DNA of 64,000 nt, from positions 234,746 to 298,745 of the forward strand of contig LUZY01000008.1 in NCBI GenBank assembly GCA_001603805.1, read 5' to 3'. The notes beneath the pieces are model-generated. The model was not told the DNA's origin and searched no databases. It was given only the letters and a program-made list of their open reading frames with translations. The translations under genes and the position numbers were made by a program. This document shows positions 8,855 through 16,979 of the stretch, in pieces. Numbering within the stretch: the stretch's first letter is position 1; the number at the start of each line of letters is the position of its first letter. The DNA comes from Deferribacterales bacterium Deferri_01. GTDB lineage: Bacteria > Chrysiogenota > Deferribacteres > Deferribacterales > Geovibrionaceae.

Positions 8855-8860
8855 CTGTTG

Positions 8861-11350
8861 TTATTCCTCTTCTTTTCTTCTCATCATTACCTTAGCAATT
8901 CCTGCAAGGGCAAAAAGAGCTATGGGCAGGTTGGCGCTTCCTCCTGCGGAGCATCCGCCGCTGGGTTCGCCGTCGTCATCGTCTCCTCCATTATCACCAC
9001 CGTTATCTCCGCCGTTGTCGCCACCGTCAGAAGAAGCTATGCCTCTTCCGCTTACGTTGAAGTTTCCTGTCAAAGTAGTATCTGTGGTCACGGTTACTGT
9101 ATTGTTATAGTTTCCGGCTGAAGTGGGAGCAAAAGTCACCTGAAAAGTTTTTGTGCTTCCTGCTTCCATCGTTACAGGAAGAGCAGTATTTAAGGTGAAA
9201 GGTGAGGCAAAGTTAATTGACTCAATAGTGTAATTTACCTGCCCGTCATTTGTAATCCTGAAAGATTTTTGTGAACTGCTGTTTACTGTAACATTGTCAA
9301 ATCGGAGCGTATTGTTTGTTGTAGTAAAATCAGGCATCTCCATTGCCGCATGCTGTGCTGAACCGGTAAGATAAATTGTCCTGTTGCCAGCGTCAGACTG
9401 AATTGTCATGGTAGATGTATAAGTGTTATGTGATGTGGGAGAAAACCTCACATTGTATGTTTGTGTTGTTCTTGGATTGATATTTTGATAATTGCCATCA
9501 CAAGCTGTAAGCTGAGAAGGAAGATTGACATAAGAGAAAGGAGTGGTCAGATCCGAAAAGCATCTTACGTGAAGAACATCGTCTCCTGAGTTTTCTATTT
9601 TGAAGCTTTTAGTAACAGTAGTGTCTGTATTAATTGTTCCAAAATCGATCTGTGCCGGAGTAAGAGCTGCATCTGAACTATTAAGAAGAGTTATCTGTGG
9701 CATACCTAAAGCGTAGCGTATGGCATATATATCTGAACCGCAGGGCTGTGAGCCTGAGCCACATTCATTTAGTCCAAGATCTCTTGCATCTTTCCAGACA
9801 CTCAGAAACATTTGGCTTTCTGAGTTATAAGCAGTAGATGGGCTGAGTTGGTTGTATTGATTTGTGGTCACGTGAAAATTGTTTCCGCTTTTTGAGCCTG
9901 CACCATTAAGAAACTGTCCGAAAATATCAACATTTTCAAGAGAAACTGCACCGGAAGATGAATCTTCCCAAGTCACAAGAAATCTCTGGTTGGTTGTATC
10001 ATAAGATATGTGTGGGAGAGTTTGCCCTCTTTCTGTATTTTCACCTATATTAAAATTGCCTGAGTACTTGCCGCTTCCTGTGTGGAGAAGCTGTCCCATA
10101 ATTTTAGGCTCCACAGAAGTCATATGCTGTTCCCATGCGACAAGGAATCTTTGTTCATTACTGTCAAAACCAACCGTGGGATATGATGATTCAATGGTTG
10201 CAACGTCTGTGTCATTAACAGTTTCTGTGTCAGATGTTGAAATCAGGTTTGGAGTCCTTGTTGCATATATATGTTTCAAAGTTCTATCAGTTGCTGTCCA
10301 AGATACGGTTATGACGCCATTGTTGTCGTCACATGACATATCAAGATCAGTTTTAATTGCCTCAAAAGCAATTACACATTCTCCGGTCAGGCTGCTGCAT
10401 GCAACTTCAGGATTCTGAATGTTTCTAAAACTTTCAAATTCGGCAGTTTCAGGATCAACATTAAGTCTTGAGTCCGCTATTCTCATTGTGGTGTAGCCAT
10501 TGTGAAGATTGCTTGATGTATCTGCGGTTCTTACATAGTCAGCTGTAAAAGGGGAGGCGTTTACAATATTTGCTGTTGTTATTGAGGAAAAACCAAGGTA
10601 CTCATTATTACCTGCGAACTGGTAGTCCACAGTTCCTGTATTGAAGCAGTCGTTTTTAACATAGTGCTGGTGGTTTCTTCTTTCTACCCATACAAAAGTG
10701 AATTCGTCCTTTTGCGAATTATAAACAACGGCTGGTTTTTCTCTTGCTCTGAGATAATCTGATGCAACATCTATTCCTGCTTCATTTTGAACTTTTTGGT
10801 ATCCAAATGTCTTTTCAACGCCAAGTCCGGGCGAAGAGCAGTTTATAGAATCAGTTAATGTCAGAGTTTTGAAGTAAACAAAGCCGCCAGTGGATGTACC
10901 TCTTGAATCCTGCCATGCTATGACAGCAACATTTCCAACATCATTGAACGCAACTTTCGGAGCAACCTGCATTCCGTTTATTGATGCCACAGGGAATTCG
11001 GCTCCGCATAAAGTTCCGTCCGGACGAACAAAATGAGCATATATATCAGTGCCCATGCCAGGTGTGTTTGCGTTTCTCTCATCTTCCCAAACCACAAGCC
11101 AGAGGTTATGACCGTTCAGATAGACAACTTCGGGTGCATTTTGATTGAAAGGGGCTTCTGTCACAGGTATTCCGTCTCCGTCCTCTTCAAAGGATCCTAG
11201 TGTATGAGAAATACCATCTTCAGTGAATCTCTGAATAACGCTGACATCACCTTTGCGAAATTCAGCCGTTTCTCCGCCGTTTCCGCCGGAGCCGCAGGAA
11301 ACTGTTATGAAAACTGAAAGAATAAGCAGAAAAAATTTACAATAACGCAT
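8861..11350 (-). CDS. Large surface lipoprotein with choice-of-anchor D-type domains and CTERM-like tail
   Basis: 829 residues. The N-terminus has a lipoprotein signal (ITVSCGSGG, Cys19). The first two thirds hold repeated short segments such as LWLVVWEDERN, VIAWQDSRG, RFLVAWEQ, RFLVTWEDS and MFLSVWKDARD, spaced like blades of a propeller. Residues from about 560 to 770 hold two Ig-like ASPM/SPD-2/Hydin-type domains (IDFGTINTDTTVTKSFKIENSG; LRFDNVTVNSSSQKSF without exact boundaries). The end has a GGDN repeat linker, a Gly/Cys motif (GGCSAGG), a hydrophobic helix and an RRKEEE tail, resembling MYXO/Synergist CTERM sorting signals. Probably an exported adhesin or matrix-like protein; function unknown. 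GAGG precedes the ATG. Confidence 0.75.
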   Translation of the reverse strand: MRYCKFFLLILSVFITVSCGSGGNGGETAEFRKGDVSVIQRFTEDGISHTLGSFEEDGDGIPVTEAPFNQNAPEVVYLNGHNLWLVVWEDERNANTPGMGTDIYAHFVRPDGTLCGAEFPVASINGMQVAPKVAFNDVGNVAVIAWQDSRGTSTGGFVYFKTLTLTDSINCSSPGLGVEKTFGYQKVQNEAGIDVASDYLRAREKPAVVYNSQKDEFTFVWVERRNHQHYVKNDCFNTGTVDYQFAGNNEYLGFSSITTANIVNASPFTADYVRTADTSSNLHNGYTTMRIADSRLNVDPETAEFESFRNIQNPEVACSSLTGECVIAFEAIKTDLDMSCDDNNGVITVSWTATDRTLKHIYATRTPNLISTSDTETVNDTDVATIESSYPTVGFDSNEQRFLVAWEQHMTSVEPKIMGQLLHTGSGKYSGNFNIGENTERGQTLPHISYDTTNQRFLVTWEDSSSGAVSLENVDIFGQFLNGAGSKSGNNFHVTTNQYNQLSPSTAYNSESQMFLSVWKDARDLGLNECGSGSQPCGSDIYAIRYALGMPQITLLNSSDAALTPAQIDFGTINTDTTVTKSFKIENSGDDVLHVRCFSDLTTPFSYVNLPSQLTACDGNYQNINPRTTQTYNVRFSPTSHNTYTSTMTIQSDAGNRTIYLTGSAQHAAMEMPDFTTTNNTLRFDNVTVNSSSQKSFRITNDGQVNYTIESINFASPFTLNTALPVTMEAGSTKTFQVTFAPTSAGNYNNTVTVTTDTTLTGNFNVSGRGIASSDGGDNGGDNGGDNGGDDDDGEPSGGCSAGGSANLPIALFALAGIAKVMMRRKEEE
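8985..9029 (-). repeat. 12-bp tandem repeat coding GGDN units
   Basis: Units at 8985-8996, 8997-9008, 9009-9020 and a partial one at 9021-9029 follow the pattern CCNCCNTTNTCN on the plus strand. They encode the flexible (GGDN)n linker before the C-terminal anchor of the lipoprotein. Unit sequences differ at third positions, so the repeat is old or under protein-level selection. Confidence 0.8.
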
Positions 11351-11449
11351 AAATACAACCTCGCAGGGAGTTTAATTCTATAAGTTTATCGGCGGAGATG
11401 GGAAAAAAATTAACAGAGAAAACCCTGCCTGAAACACCGCTGATATATT

Positions 11450-12559
11450 TTATTTGATCTCATAAGGATAAACAACACGGAATACAGTTCCCATGCTCTC
11501 AGATGAAGAGAAATTTACCCTGCCTCTGAGATACTTTTCACTGAGCAGTTTAACGCTGTGGGTTCCAAGTCCTCGTCCAATACCCTTTGTGCTTACGTTC
11601 TTGTGGAAAAGGCGTGTCTGGATATCCTTGGGGATAAAGCCTTTGTTATATACTCTGAATTCGACTCCGTTTTCAGCGGGGTATGAGCCGATTTTGACTG
11701 TTCCGCCTGTTCCCACTGCTTCAAGTGCGTTTTTAATGAGATTGCCCAGAACACGTTTCAGGATGGTCTTATCTGTGATAAAGCGGATATCAATGCTTTC
11801 AGGGTCCACCACTATAGCTTTATCAATGCAGACCGTTCCTGCTGAGTACAACGCCTTAAGTTCGTTTATTATTTCAAGAGGCGATATTTCCTCCGGTCTG
11901 ATATTAAGTTCACCGTTTTCCGCCTCAAAGATAAGTTTATGTGAGCGTATTTCATCAGTGAGGCTCACCGAAGTCATACGCATAATGGAGGAAAGTTCCC
12001 TGATTTCCGTCACGCTTTCAGCAGATTCAAGGATGTCTGAAACACTGCTTATGCCTGATAGCATATTCATTATGTCATGGAAGAATAGACGCTCAAGGAT
12101 AGTTTTACGTTTTGTATCACTCAAATCCTTTATATAAACGAACAGATAAAGCAGACCGTCCATTTTCATTGGAGTTGATGTGACTCTTAGTTCCATCACT
12201 TCACCGTCTGTCTTGAGGATACTGCATTCTCTGGCTGCTTTGACTTCATTCAGGCTTTCTTGAAATGCTTTGTTAGCTCCGCAGTGTTTGCAGAACTCTG
12301 TTGTTCCGCACTGATCGTGCGACGAAACCGCATGGGAGCAGCCCAAAAGTTCTCCGGGCAGCCTGCCCGAAAAATCATTCTGCTGCCCGAAAACATTGAC
12401 TGCGGCAGAATTGAATGACACCAGACGTCTTTCATGATTAAGTATAATTACAGGTTCAGGGACAGCTTCTGCTGCGAATTCAACTGCATGCCCGCAGCCG
12501 GAAAGATCTTCTGCTGAAGGCTTTAAATTTTCGGGATAGGTATCAGTTATAGGTTTCAT
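11450..12559 (-). CDS. PAS sensor histidine kinase with four-Cys insert
   Basis: 369-residue soluble kinase. A PAS-like domain (about 25-145) contains a cysteine motif with C74, C84, C90 and C93 (GCSHA...CGTTEFCKHCGA). The phosphoacceptor region is FFHDIMNMLSG with H161, an HD-x-x-N type H box. The ATPase domain has LGNLIKNALEA and GRGLGTHSVKLL. No membrane segment, so it likely senses an intracellular signal; the cysteines could hold a metal, Fe-S cluster or haem, or act as a thiol switch. No response regulator is adjacent. It is divergent from hypE and upstream of the lipoprotein gene. Confidence 0.87.
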   Translation of the reverse strand: MKPITDTYPENLKPSAEDLSGCGHAVEFAAEAVPEPVIILNHERRLVSFNSAAVNVFGQQNDFSGRLPGELLGCSHAVSSHDQCGTTEFCKHCGANKAFQESLNEVKAARECSILKTDGEVMELRVTSTPMKMDGLLYLFVYIKDLSDTKRKTILERLFFHDIMNMLSGISSVSDILESAESVTEIRELSSIMRMTSVSLTDEIRSHKLIFEAENGELNIRPEEISPLEIINELKALYSAGTVCIDKAIVVDPESIDIRFITDKTILKRVLGNLIKNALEAVGTGGTVKIGSYPAENGVEFRVYNKGFIPKDIQTRLFHKNVSTKGIGRGLGTHSVKLLSEKYLRGRVNFSSSESMGTVFRVVYPYEIK

Positions 12560-12604
12560 TTATAAGTAGCCTACCATATCAAATTTATTTTTGTATCAAG
12601 AAAG

Positions 12605-12633
12605 TTGCAAAACAAAACAAAAACTAATAATCT
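12605..12633 (+). promoter_or_regulatory. Candidate sigma70-type promoter for hypE
   Basis: TTGCAA (12605-12610), 17-nt spacer, TAATCT (12628-12633), about 30 nt before the chosen hypE start region. A by-eye match only. Confidence 0.3.
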
Positions 12634-12665
12634 TCTCATTATATAAAACAATCAGGGAAATGATA

Positions 12666-13652
12666 ATGAAAAAAATAGGACTTGCAGAGGGCGGAGGCGG
12701 AAGTGCCACCAATAAATTTATAAAAGAGCTTTTTATCTCCCGGCTTGGGAATGAGGCATCAGAAAAAATGCCCGATGCGGCGCATCTTGAAACAGGCGTC
12801 AGAACCGCTTTTACTACAGATGGTTTTGTGGTGCGTCCCGAATTTTTTACCGGCGGAAATATCGGCAAGCTCGCCGTATGCGGCACGGTGAATGATCTCG
12901 CCGTGAGCGGAGCAAAGGCGGAATACCTTTCACTGGGTATAGTTATTCCCGAAGGCTACGAGGCGGAAAAGCTTGAAAAAGTTGTTGATGCTGTGGCGGA
13001 AACGGCTGAGAAAGCAGGTGTGAAAATTGTCTGCGGTGATACGAAAGTAGTTGAAAAAGGCGCTGCTGACGGTCTTTTTATAAATACTGCGGGAATAGGC
13101 AGGGTTGTAAAGGATTGGGCGTCTTTTGAAAATATAAAGGAAGCAGACGCAGTTATCCTCACTTCCGATCTTGCCCGCCACGGTATGAGTGTTCTTCTTG
13201 CAAGGGGAGAGCTTGGGTTCGAGGGAAATATAGAATCCGACTGCGCTCCGCTGAACAAAATGCTTGAGTCTCTTCATGAATATGATGTTCACTTTTGCAG
13301 AGATGCAACCAGAGGCGGCGTGGCTGCGGTACTTAATGAAATATCCGAAGGCGCCGGCAAAGGATTTCTTATACGTGAAAACGATCTTCCTTTAAGGCAG
13401 GATGTTGGAAATTTGTGTGAAATTCTCGGTTTTGACCCTCTGTCTGTTGCTAATGAAGGATTAGCTGTTATAATTGTAGCAGCTTCAGATGCTTCTCATG
13501 TTGTTGAAAAGCTGAAAAGTTTCCCTGAAGGCAGGAATGCCTGCATCATCGGATTTGTAAATGGAGAAGGTCGTGTTATACTTGAAACGGCGGTGGGCGG
13601 CAGACGTGTTGTCGATATGCCTGCGGGTGAGCTTCTTCCCCGTATTTGCTAG
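12666..13652 (+). CDS. hypE: [NiFe]-hydrogenase maturation protein HypE
   Basis: About 328 residues of the PurM/ThiL-like ATP-dependent dehydratase that turns the C-terminal thiocarbamate into thiocyanate, the source of hydrogenase CN ligands. Glycine-rich LAEGGGGSATNKFI at the N-terminus, TRGGVAAVLNEI, and the diagnostic C-terminal PRIC with the modified Cys as last residue are present. AGGG at 12654-12657 fits the ATG at 12666 (8 nt) better than upstream in-frame starts. The small haem-protein gene begins inside its 3' end. Confidence 0.97.
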   Translation: MKKIGLAEGGGGSATNKFIKELFISRLGNEASEKMPDAAHLETGVRTAFTTDGFVVRPEFFTGGNIGKLAVCGTVNDLAVSGAKAEYLSLGIVIPEGYEAEKLEKVVDAVAETAEKAGVKIVCGDTKVVEKGAADGLFINTAGIGRVVKDWASFENIKEADAVILTSDLARHGMSVLLARGELGFEGNIESDCAPLNKMLESLHEYDVHFCRDATRGGVAAVLNEISEGAGKGFLIRENDLPLRQDVGNLCEILGFDPLSVANEGLAVIIVAASDASHVVEKLKSFPEGRNACIIGFVNGEGRVILETAVGGRRVVDMPAGELLPRIC

Positions 13653-13872
13653 CCTTATTTTCGCATGCTCTGAAGGTGGAAAGACTTTTCCGCTTATCGA
13701 ACAGAAATGCGGCAAGTGCCATACTGCATCAATCGTTTACCAAAAAAACCGCACTGAGGATGACTGGAAAAGGGTCATCCACGGCATGAAAATGCGTGGA
13801 CTTGTTCTTACAAAGCAGGAAGAACAGGATGTTATGAAGGTTCTCACAGAGAATTTTCTTTTAAAGAATTGA
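13561..13872 (+). CDS. Small exported monohaem c-type cytochrome-like protein
   Basis: Up to 103 residues with one CGKCH haem-binding motif (C50, C53, H54 from this start), preceded by a hydrophobic segment ending FACSEGG that resembles a lipoprotein or signal-peptide cleavage region. The start is uncertain: ATG 13561 lies inside hypE and supplies the basic KRR region; TTG 13609 or GTG 13627 would give shorter forms with less overlap. The C-terminal part (DDWKRVIHGMKMRG) resembles small haem proteins of the class I cytochrome type. It lies between hypE and hisI in a co-directional run. Redox partner unknown. Confidence 0.7.
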   Translation: MEKVVLYLKRRWAADVLSICLRVSFFPVFASLIFACSEGGKTFPLIEQKCGKCHTASIVYQKNRTEDDWKRVIHGMKMRGLVLTKQEEQDVMKVLTENFLLKN

Positions 13873-13907
13873 AATAATTTGCCGAAATTTGACTTAGGAT
13901 TAGTGAT

Positions 13908-14231
13908 ATGATTGAAATAGACTGGGGAAAGCAGGCGGGGCTTCTTCCTGTTGTTGTGCAGGATGAGGCGAGCAAAGACGTGCTTATGCTTGCTTATGCT
14001 AATAAAGATGCGCTTGAGCTTACCAAGAAAACAGGATACGCCCACTATTTTTCCAGAAGCAGGAATTCCCTCTGGAAAAAGGGCGAAACTTCGGGAAACC
14101 TCCAGAAGGTTGTTTCTGTGAAGCTTGACTGCGACGGGGATACCCTGCTTTACATCGTAAATCAGACCGGCGCCGCCTGCCACACCGGAGAAAGAACCTG
14201 TTTTTTTACTGAGCTTTATCGGGGAGTATAG
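13908..14231 (+). CDS. hisI: Phosphoribosyl-AMP cyclohydrolase
   Basis: 107 residues catalysing the third step of histidine synthesis, opening the adenine ring of PR-AMP. The family signature is complete: [21 protein letters not shown] (D74, D76, D78 for Mg2+) and [13 protein letters not shown] with zinc-binding cysteines (C75, C91, C98). It lacks the HisE domain, so it is the single-function form. Its stop is immediately followed by the pilM ATG. No other his genes are nearby. Confidence 0.97.
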   Translation: MIEIDWGKQAGLLPVVVQDEASKDVLMLAYANKDALELTKKTGYAHYFSRSRNSLWKKGETSGNLQKVVSVKLDCDGDTLLYIVNQTGAACHTGERTCFFTELYRGV

Positions 14232-15272
14232 ATGTTGGGCGGAAAACAGCAGCTTATCGGTGTGGACATTGGGAGCAGTTCGGTGAAGATTGTCGAGCTT
14301 AAGCCCAAGAAAAAAGGATATGTGGTTAAAAGCGCCGTTGAGGTAGCTCTTACACCCGATGTCATAGTCGAAGGCGCAATTATGGACTACGGCGAAGTTG
14401 CCGGAGCCGTTTCAGAAGCCTATAAATCAGGGAAATTCTCTTCCAGAAATGTAGCAGCAGGGCTTAAGGGCAGTGCGGTTATTGCCAAAAGACTCTCCGT
14501 TCCTATAACTGATCAGGATGAGCTTCGTGAAACCTTCATGTGGGAGGCGGAGCAGTATATCCAGATGGATATAGAAGATGTGAGCATAGATTATGAAACA
14601 GTTGAGATTGATGAAGCAAAGGGAGAGACCGACCTTGTACTTGCTGTTGCCAGAAAAGATCTGATTGTTGATTTCAAGTCGGTTCTTGAGGCAGCTAAAC
14701 TCAGACCTCTTGTGGTTGATCTTGAAGTTTTCGCTATGATGAACGCATTTACCGAAAATTATGAAACAGACGACGAAACGGCGGTTCTTGTTAACATAGG
14801 TCACTCAACTACTGTTATCACGATCACCCGAAACGGAAACTATGAATTTTCAAGAGAAGTTCTCAAAGGCGGCCGAAACCTCTGTGAAATGGTGAGCCAG
14901 TCCCTTTCCATAACCTATGACGAAGCGGAAAGGATGGTGAAGAACACCGGAGCAATAGAATCTGATGAAAACCTCAAAGATACTGTGGACTCCTTTAATT
15001 CTCAGATAGCGATGGAGATCAAAAACTCTATAGAAATGTTTGATGCAGCAAGCCAGTCAAAACCGGCAAGATGCTTTATATGCGGCGGTGCTGCTGTTCT
15101 GCCCGGTCTGCGTGAAAGGATAGAAAAAGCTGTTGAGACAGATGTGTCAGTTTTTGATCCGTTTGCCAGAATGGAGATAGCCGGCTCTGCTGATAAAAAA
15201 CTTATAGAGGAAAAATTTCACTCCTTCGCTGTTGCGGCGGGGCTTGCTCTCAGGAGTGCGGGGGAAAAATGA
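14232..15272 (+). CDS. pilM: Type IV pilus assembly protein PilM
   Basis: 346-residue actin-like ATPase of the pilus alignment complex, on the cytoplasmic face. The nucleotide-binding motifs are visible: IGVDIGSSSVKIVELK at the N-terminus, LVNIGHSTTVITI in the middle and FICGGAAVLPGL near the end. It binds the N-terminal tail of PilN. It opens the pilMNOPQ operon, and its stop overlaps pilN (ATGA). Confidence 0.96.
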   Translation: MLGGKQQLIGVDIGSSSVKIVELKPKKKGYVVKSAVEVALTPDVIVEGAIMDYGEVAGAVSEAYKSGKFSSRNVAAGLKGSAVIAKRLSVPITDQDELRETFMWEAEQYIQMDIEDVSIDYETVEIDEAKGETDLVLAVARKDLIVDFKSVLEAAKLRPLVVDLEVFAMMNAFTENYETDDETAVLVNIGHSTTVITITRNGNYEFSREVLKGGRNLCEMVSQSLSITYDEAERMVKNTGAIESDENLKDTVDSFNSQIAMEIKNSIEMFDAASQSKPARCFICGGAAVLPGLRERIEKAVETDVSVFDPFARMEIAGSADKKLIEEKFHSFAVAAGLALRSAGEK

Positions 15273-15811
15273 TAAGGGTTAACCTGCTCGGTAGGAAGCA
15301 CAAAAAGAAGATTAAGCCCATTCAGATCGAGTTAAGCGCATTTGTTCTGGCTATTGCAGCCGTTTTTGCAGGCATAATGCTGTTTAACATGACTGTCAAC
15401 GCTAAGATCTCCTACCTTGAAGAACAGGTTAACAAAAAACAGACCGAACTCCGCAAACTTCAGAAGGTTAAACAGGAAGTCGAGAGATTCCGCTCTCAGA
15501 TGGATGATATACAGAAAAAAATTGAGATAGTCCGCAAGCTCAAGGAAGGGCAGAAAGGCTATTATAAAATACTTACCAATGTGGAAAAATCTCTGCCGGA
15601 AGATGTTTGGACAAGCAGTATAAGTTTTGAAACAAACAGGATAGTTCTCAACTGTTCCTCACTGCGTGTTTCATCAGTGAACAGGTTTGTTATGAACCTG
15701 TACGAAACCAAGATGTTTTCCACCATCGATCTTGAAAAAGCAGACAAAAAAGACGAAGAAACAGTCGAAATAAATAACTTTATTATTACTGCCGGCGTGA
15801 GGTTGGACTAA
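15269..15811 (+). CDS. pilN: Type IV pilus assembly protein PilN
   Basis: 180-residue bitopic inner-membrane protein. The N-terminus MIRVNLLGRKHKKK is the PilM-binding motif (INLLP-like), then one membrane helix (about 25-45), a coiled coil rich in Glu/Lys/Gln, and a small periplasmic ferredoxin-like fold. Pairs with PilO. Starts overlap on both sides (ATGA with pilM, TAATG with pilO). Confidence 0.94.
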   Translation: MIRVNLLGRKHKKKIKPIQIELSAFVLAIAAVFAGIMLFNMTVNAKISYLEEQVNKKQTELRKLQKVKQEVERFRSQMDDIQKKIEIVRKLKEGQKGYYKILTNVEKSLPEDVWTSSISFETNRIVLNCSSLRVSSVNRFVMNLYETKMFSTIDLEKADKKDEETVEINNFIITAGVRLD

Positions 15812-16434
15812 TGCTGAAAAAATTTGCCTCCATTCCGTTCCGCTTCAGGCTGATGATAGAAATTGCAGTCATAGCCGTTATAATCGGTGGATATTATTAC
15901 CTGTTTCTGATGCCGCTTCAGGAAAAAATGGAGAGGCTGGAAAAGGAATATGATGACCTTGTATATAAAATTAACGATGTTCAGCCCTATGCTCTGGCGC
16001 ATGATGATTTCAAAAAACAGCTTGCCATGATGGAGGAACAGTTTCAGATAGTTTTGAAAGTTCTGCCGGATGAAAGGGGCTATTATCTGCTCTATGATGA
16101 GGCTGTCGGGCTTGCCGAAAAGGACGGTGTTAAGGTTACACTCTTCCAGCCCGGCGGAGAGAAAAAAATCGACGGCTTTCACTCAAGCGTTAATTTCAAT
16201 GTGCGTATGGAAACTCAATACCAGAATTTTGTGCGTTTTCTTTATGACATAAATTACCTCAACAAAATAATTAATCTTCAGGATATGCAGATAAAAGTTT
16301 TAAAAAGCAAAACCGGAGAAAAGGTGCTGGATGTAACGGCAAGCCTTAACTCATATAGGTTTAATTCAGGCGGTTCTGCTGATTCCGCAGCTAAAACCAA
16401 ACCTGTCAAAGCAGCGAAGAAGGGGGCTAAATAA
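15811..16434 (+). CDS. pilO: Type IV pilus assembly protein PilO
   Basis: 207-residue bitopic inner-membrane protein with a single helix near residues 13-33, a coiled coil (LQEKMERLEKEYDDL) and a periplasmic domain, matching PilO length and layout. The Ala/Lys-rich C-terminus (KAAKKGAK) is a flexible tail. It forms the alignment complex with PilN and PilP. One-base overlaps (TAATG) on both sides. Confidence 0.93.
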   Translation: MLKKFASIPFRFRLMIEIAVIAVIIGGYYYLFLMPLQEKMERLEKEYDDLVYKINDVQPYALAHDDFKKQLAMMEEQFQIVLKVLPDERGYYLLYDEAVGLAEKDGVKVTLFQPGGEKKIDGFHSSVNFNVRMETQYQNFVRFLYDINYLNKIINLQDMQIKVLKSKTGEKVLDVTASLNSYRFNSGGSADSAAKTKPVKAAKKGAK

Positions 16435-16979
16435 TGAAAAAGCTTATTTTTCTTTTAGCTTCTGTTGCTCTTCTGGGCTGTACTGATATTGACCGTGAAG
16501 AGCTTATGAAAAACAGGGCGGAGGTTAAACCCGCCAAGCCCCTTGAAGTGAATTTTGAGAGGCTCGAAAAACAGAAAGGTGAGCTTATAGAGCTTTTCAG
16601 CACTGTTTATGTAGCGCCCGAATACACCTTTTCAAAGGACCCGTTCACCAGTGTTGTTGACGAATACAGACAGGCGCAGGAAGCGGAAGCCGAAACCCTT
16701 AACCCGATACTTATACCTGAATTTGATGAATTCAAGCTTGTGGGTATCCTCACCGGAGAGATAGGTAATATTGCCGTTCTTGCTGTGGCGGATGAAAGCT
16801 TTTACCTTAAAACAGGCGATATTTTCAGTGCCAACCGAAGCACAATTATATTCATAGGGCAGGATTTTATAAAAGTGCGTGATACAAGCAAAGATATATT
16901 CGGAAACACTAAAACCGAAATCAAAGATATAAAGCTCGACCATCTTAAAGCAGATTCCTCAAAGGAGAAAACCTCATGA
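16434..16979 (+). CDS. pilP: Type IV pilus lipoprotein PilP
   Basis: 181 residues with a lipoprotein signal (ALLGCTDID), a disordered linker and a C-terminal beta domain (FKLVGILTGEIGNIAVLAV...FYLKTGDIF) typical of PilP. It links the PilNO complex to the secretin PilQ in the periplasm. It overlaps pilQ by ATGA. Confidence 0.93.
   Translation: MKKLIFLLASVALLGCTDIDREELMKNRAEVKPAKPLEVNFERLEKQKGELIELFSTVYVAPEYTFSKDPFTSVVDEYRQAQEAEAETLNPILIPEFDEFKLVGILTGEIGNIAVLAVADESFYLKTGDIFSANRSTIIFIGQDFIKVRDTSKDIFGNTKTEIKDIKLDHLKADSSKEKTS

Noticed and set aside
8985..9029. Tandem repeats as a CRISPR array
   Set aside because: Units are 12 bp without spacers and encode a Gly/Asp linker in frame.
11493..12137. 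214-codon open frame antisense to the PAS kinase
   Set aside because: Shadow of a gene with clear kinase motifs; Ser/Leu-rich product typical of antisense frames.
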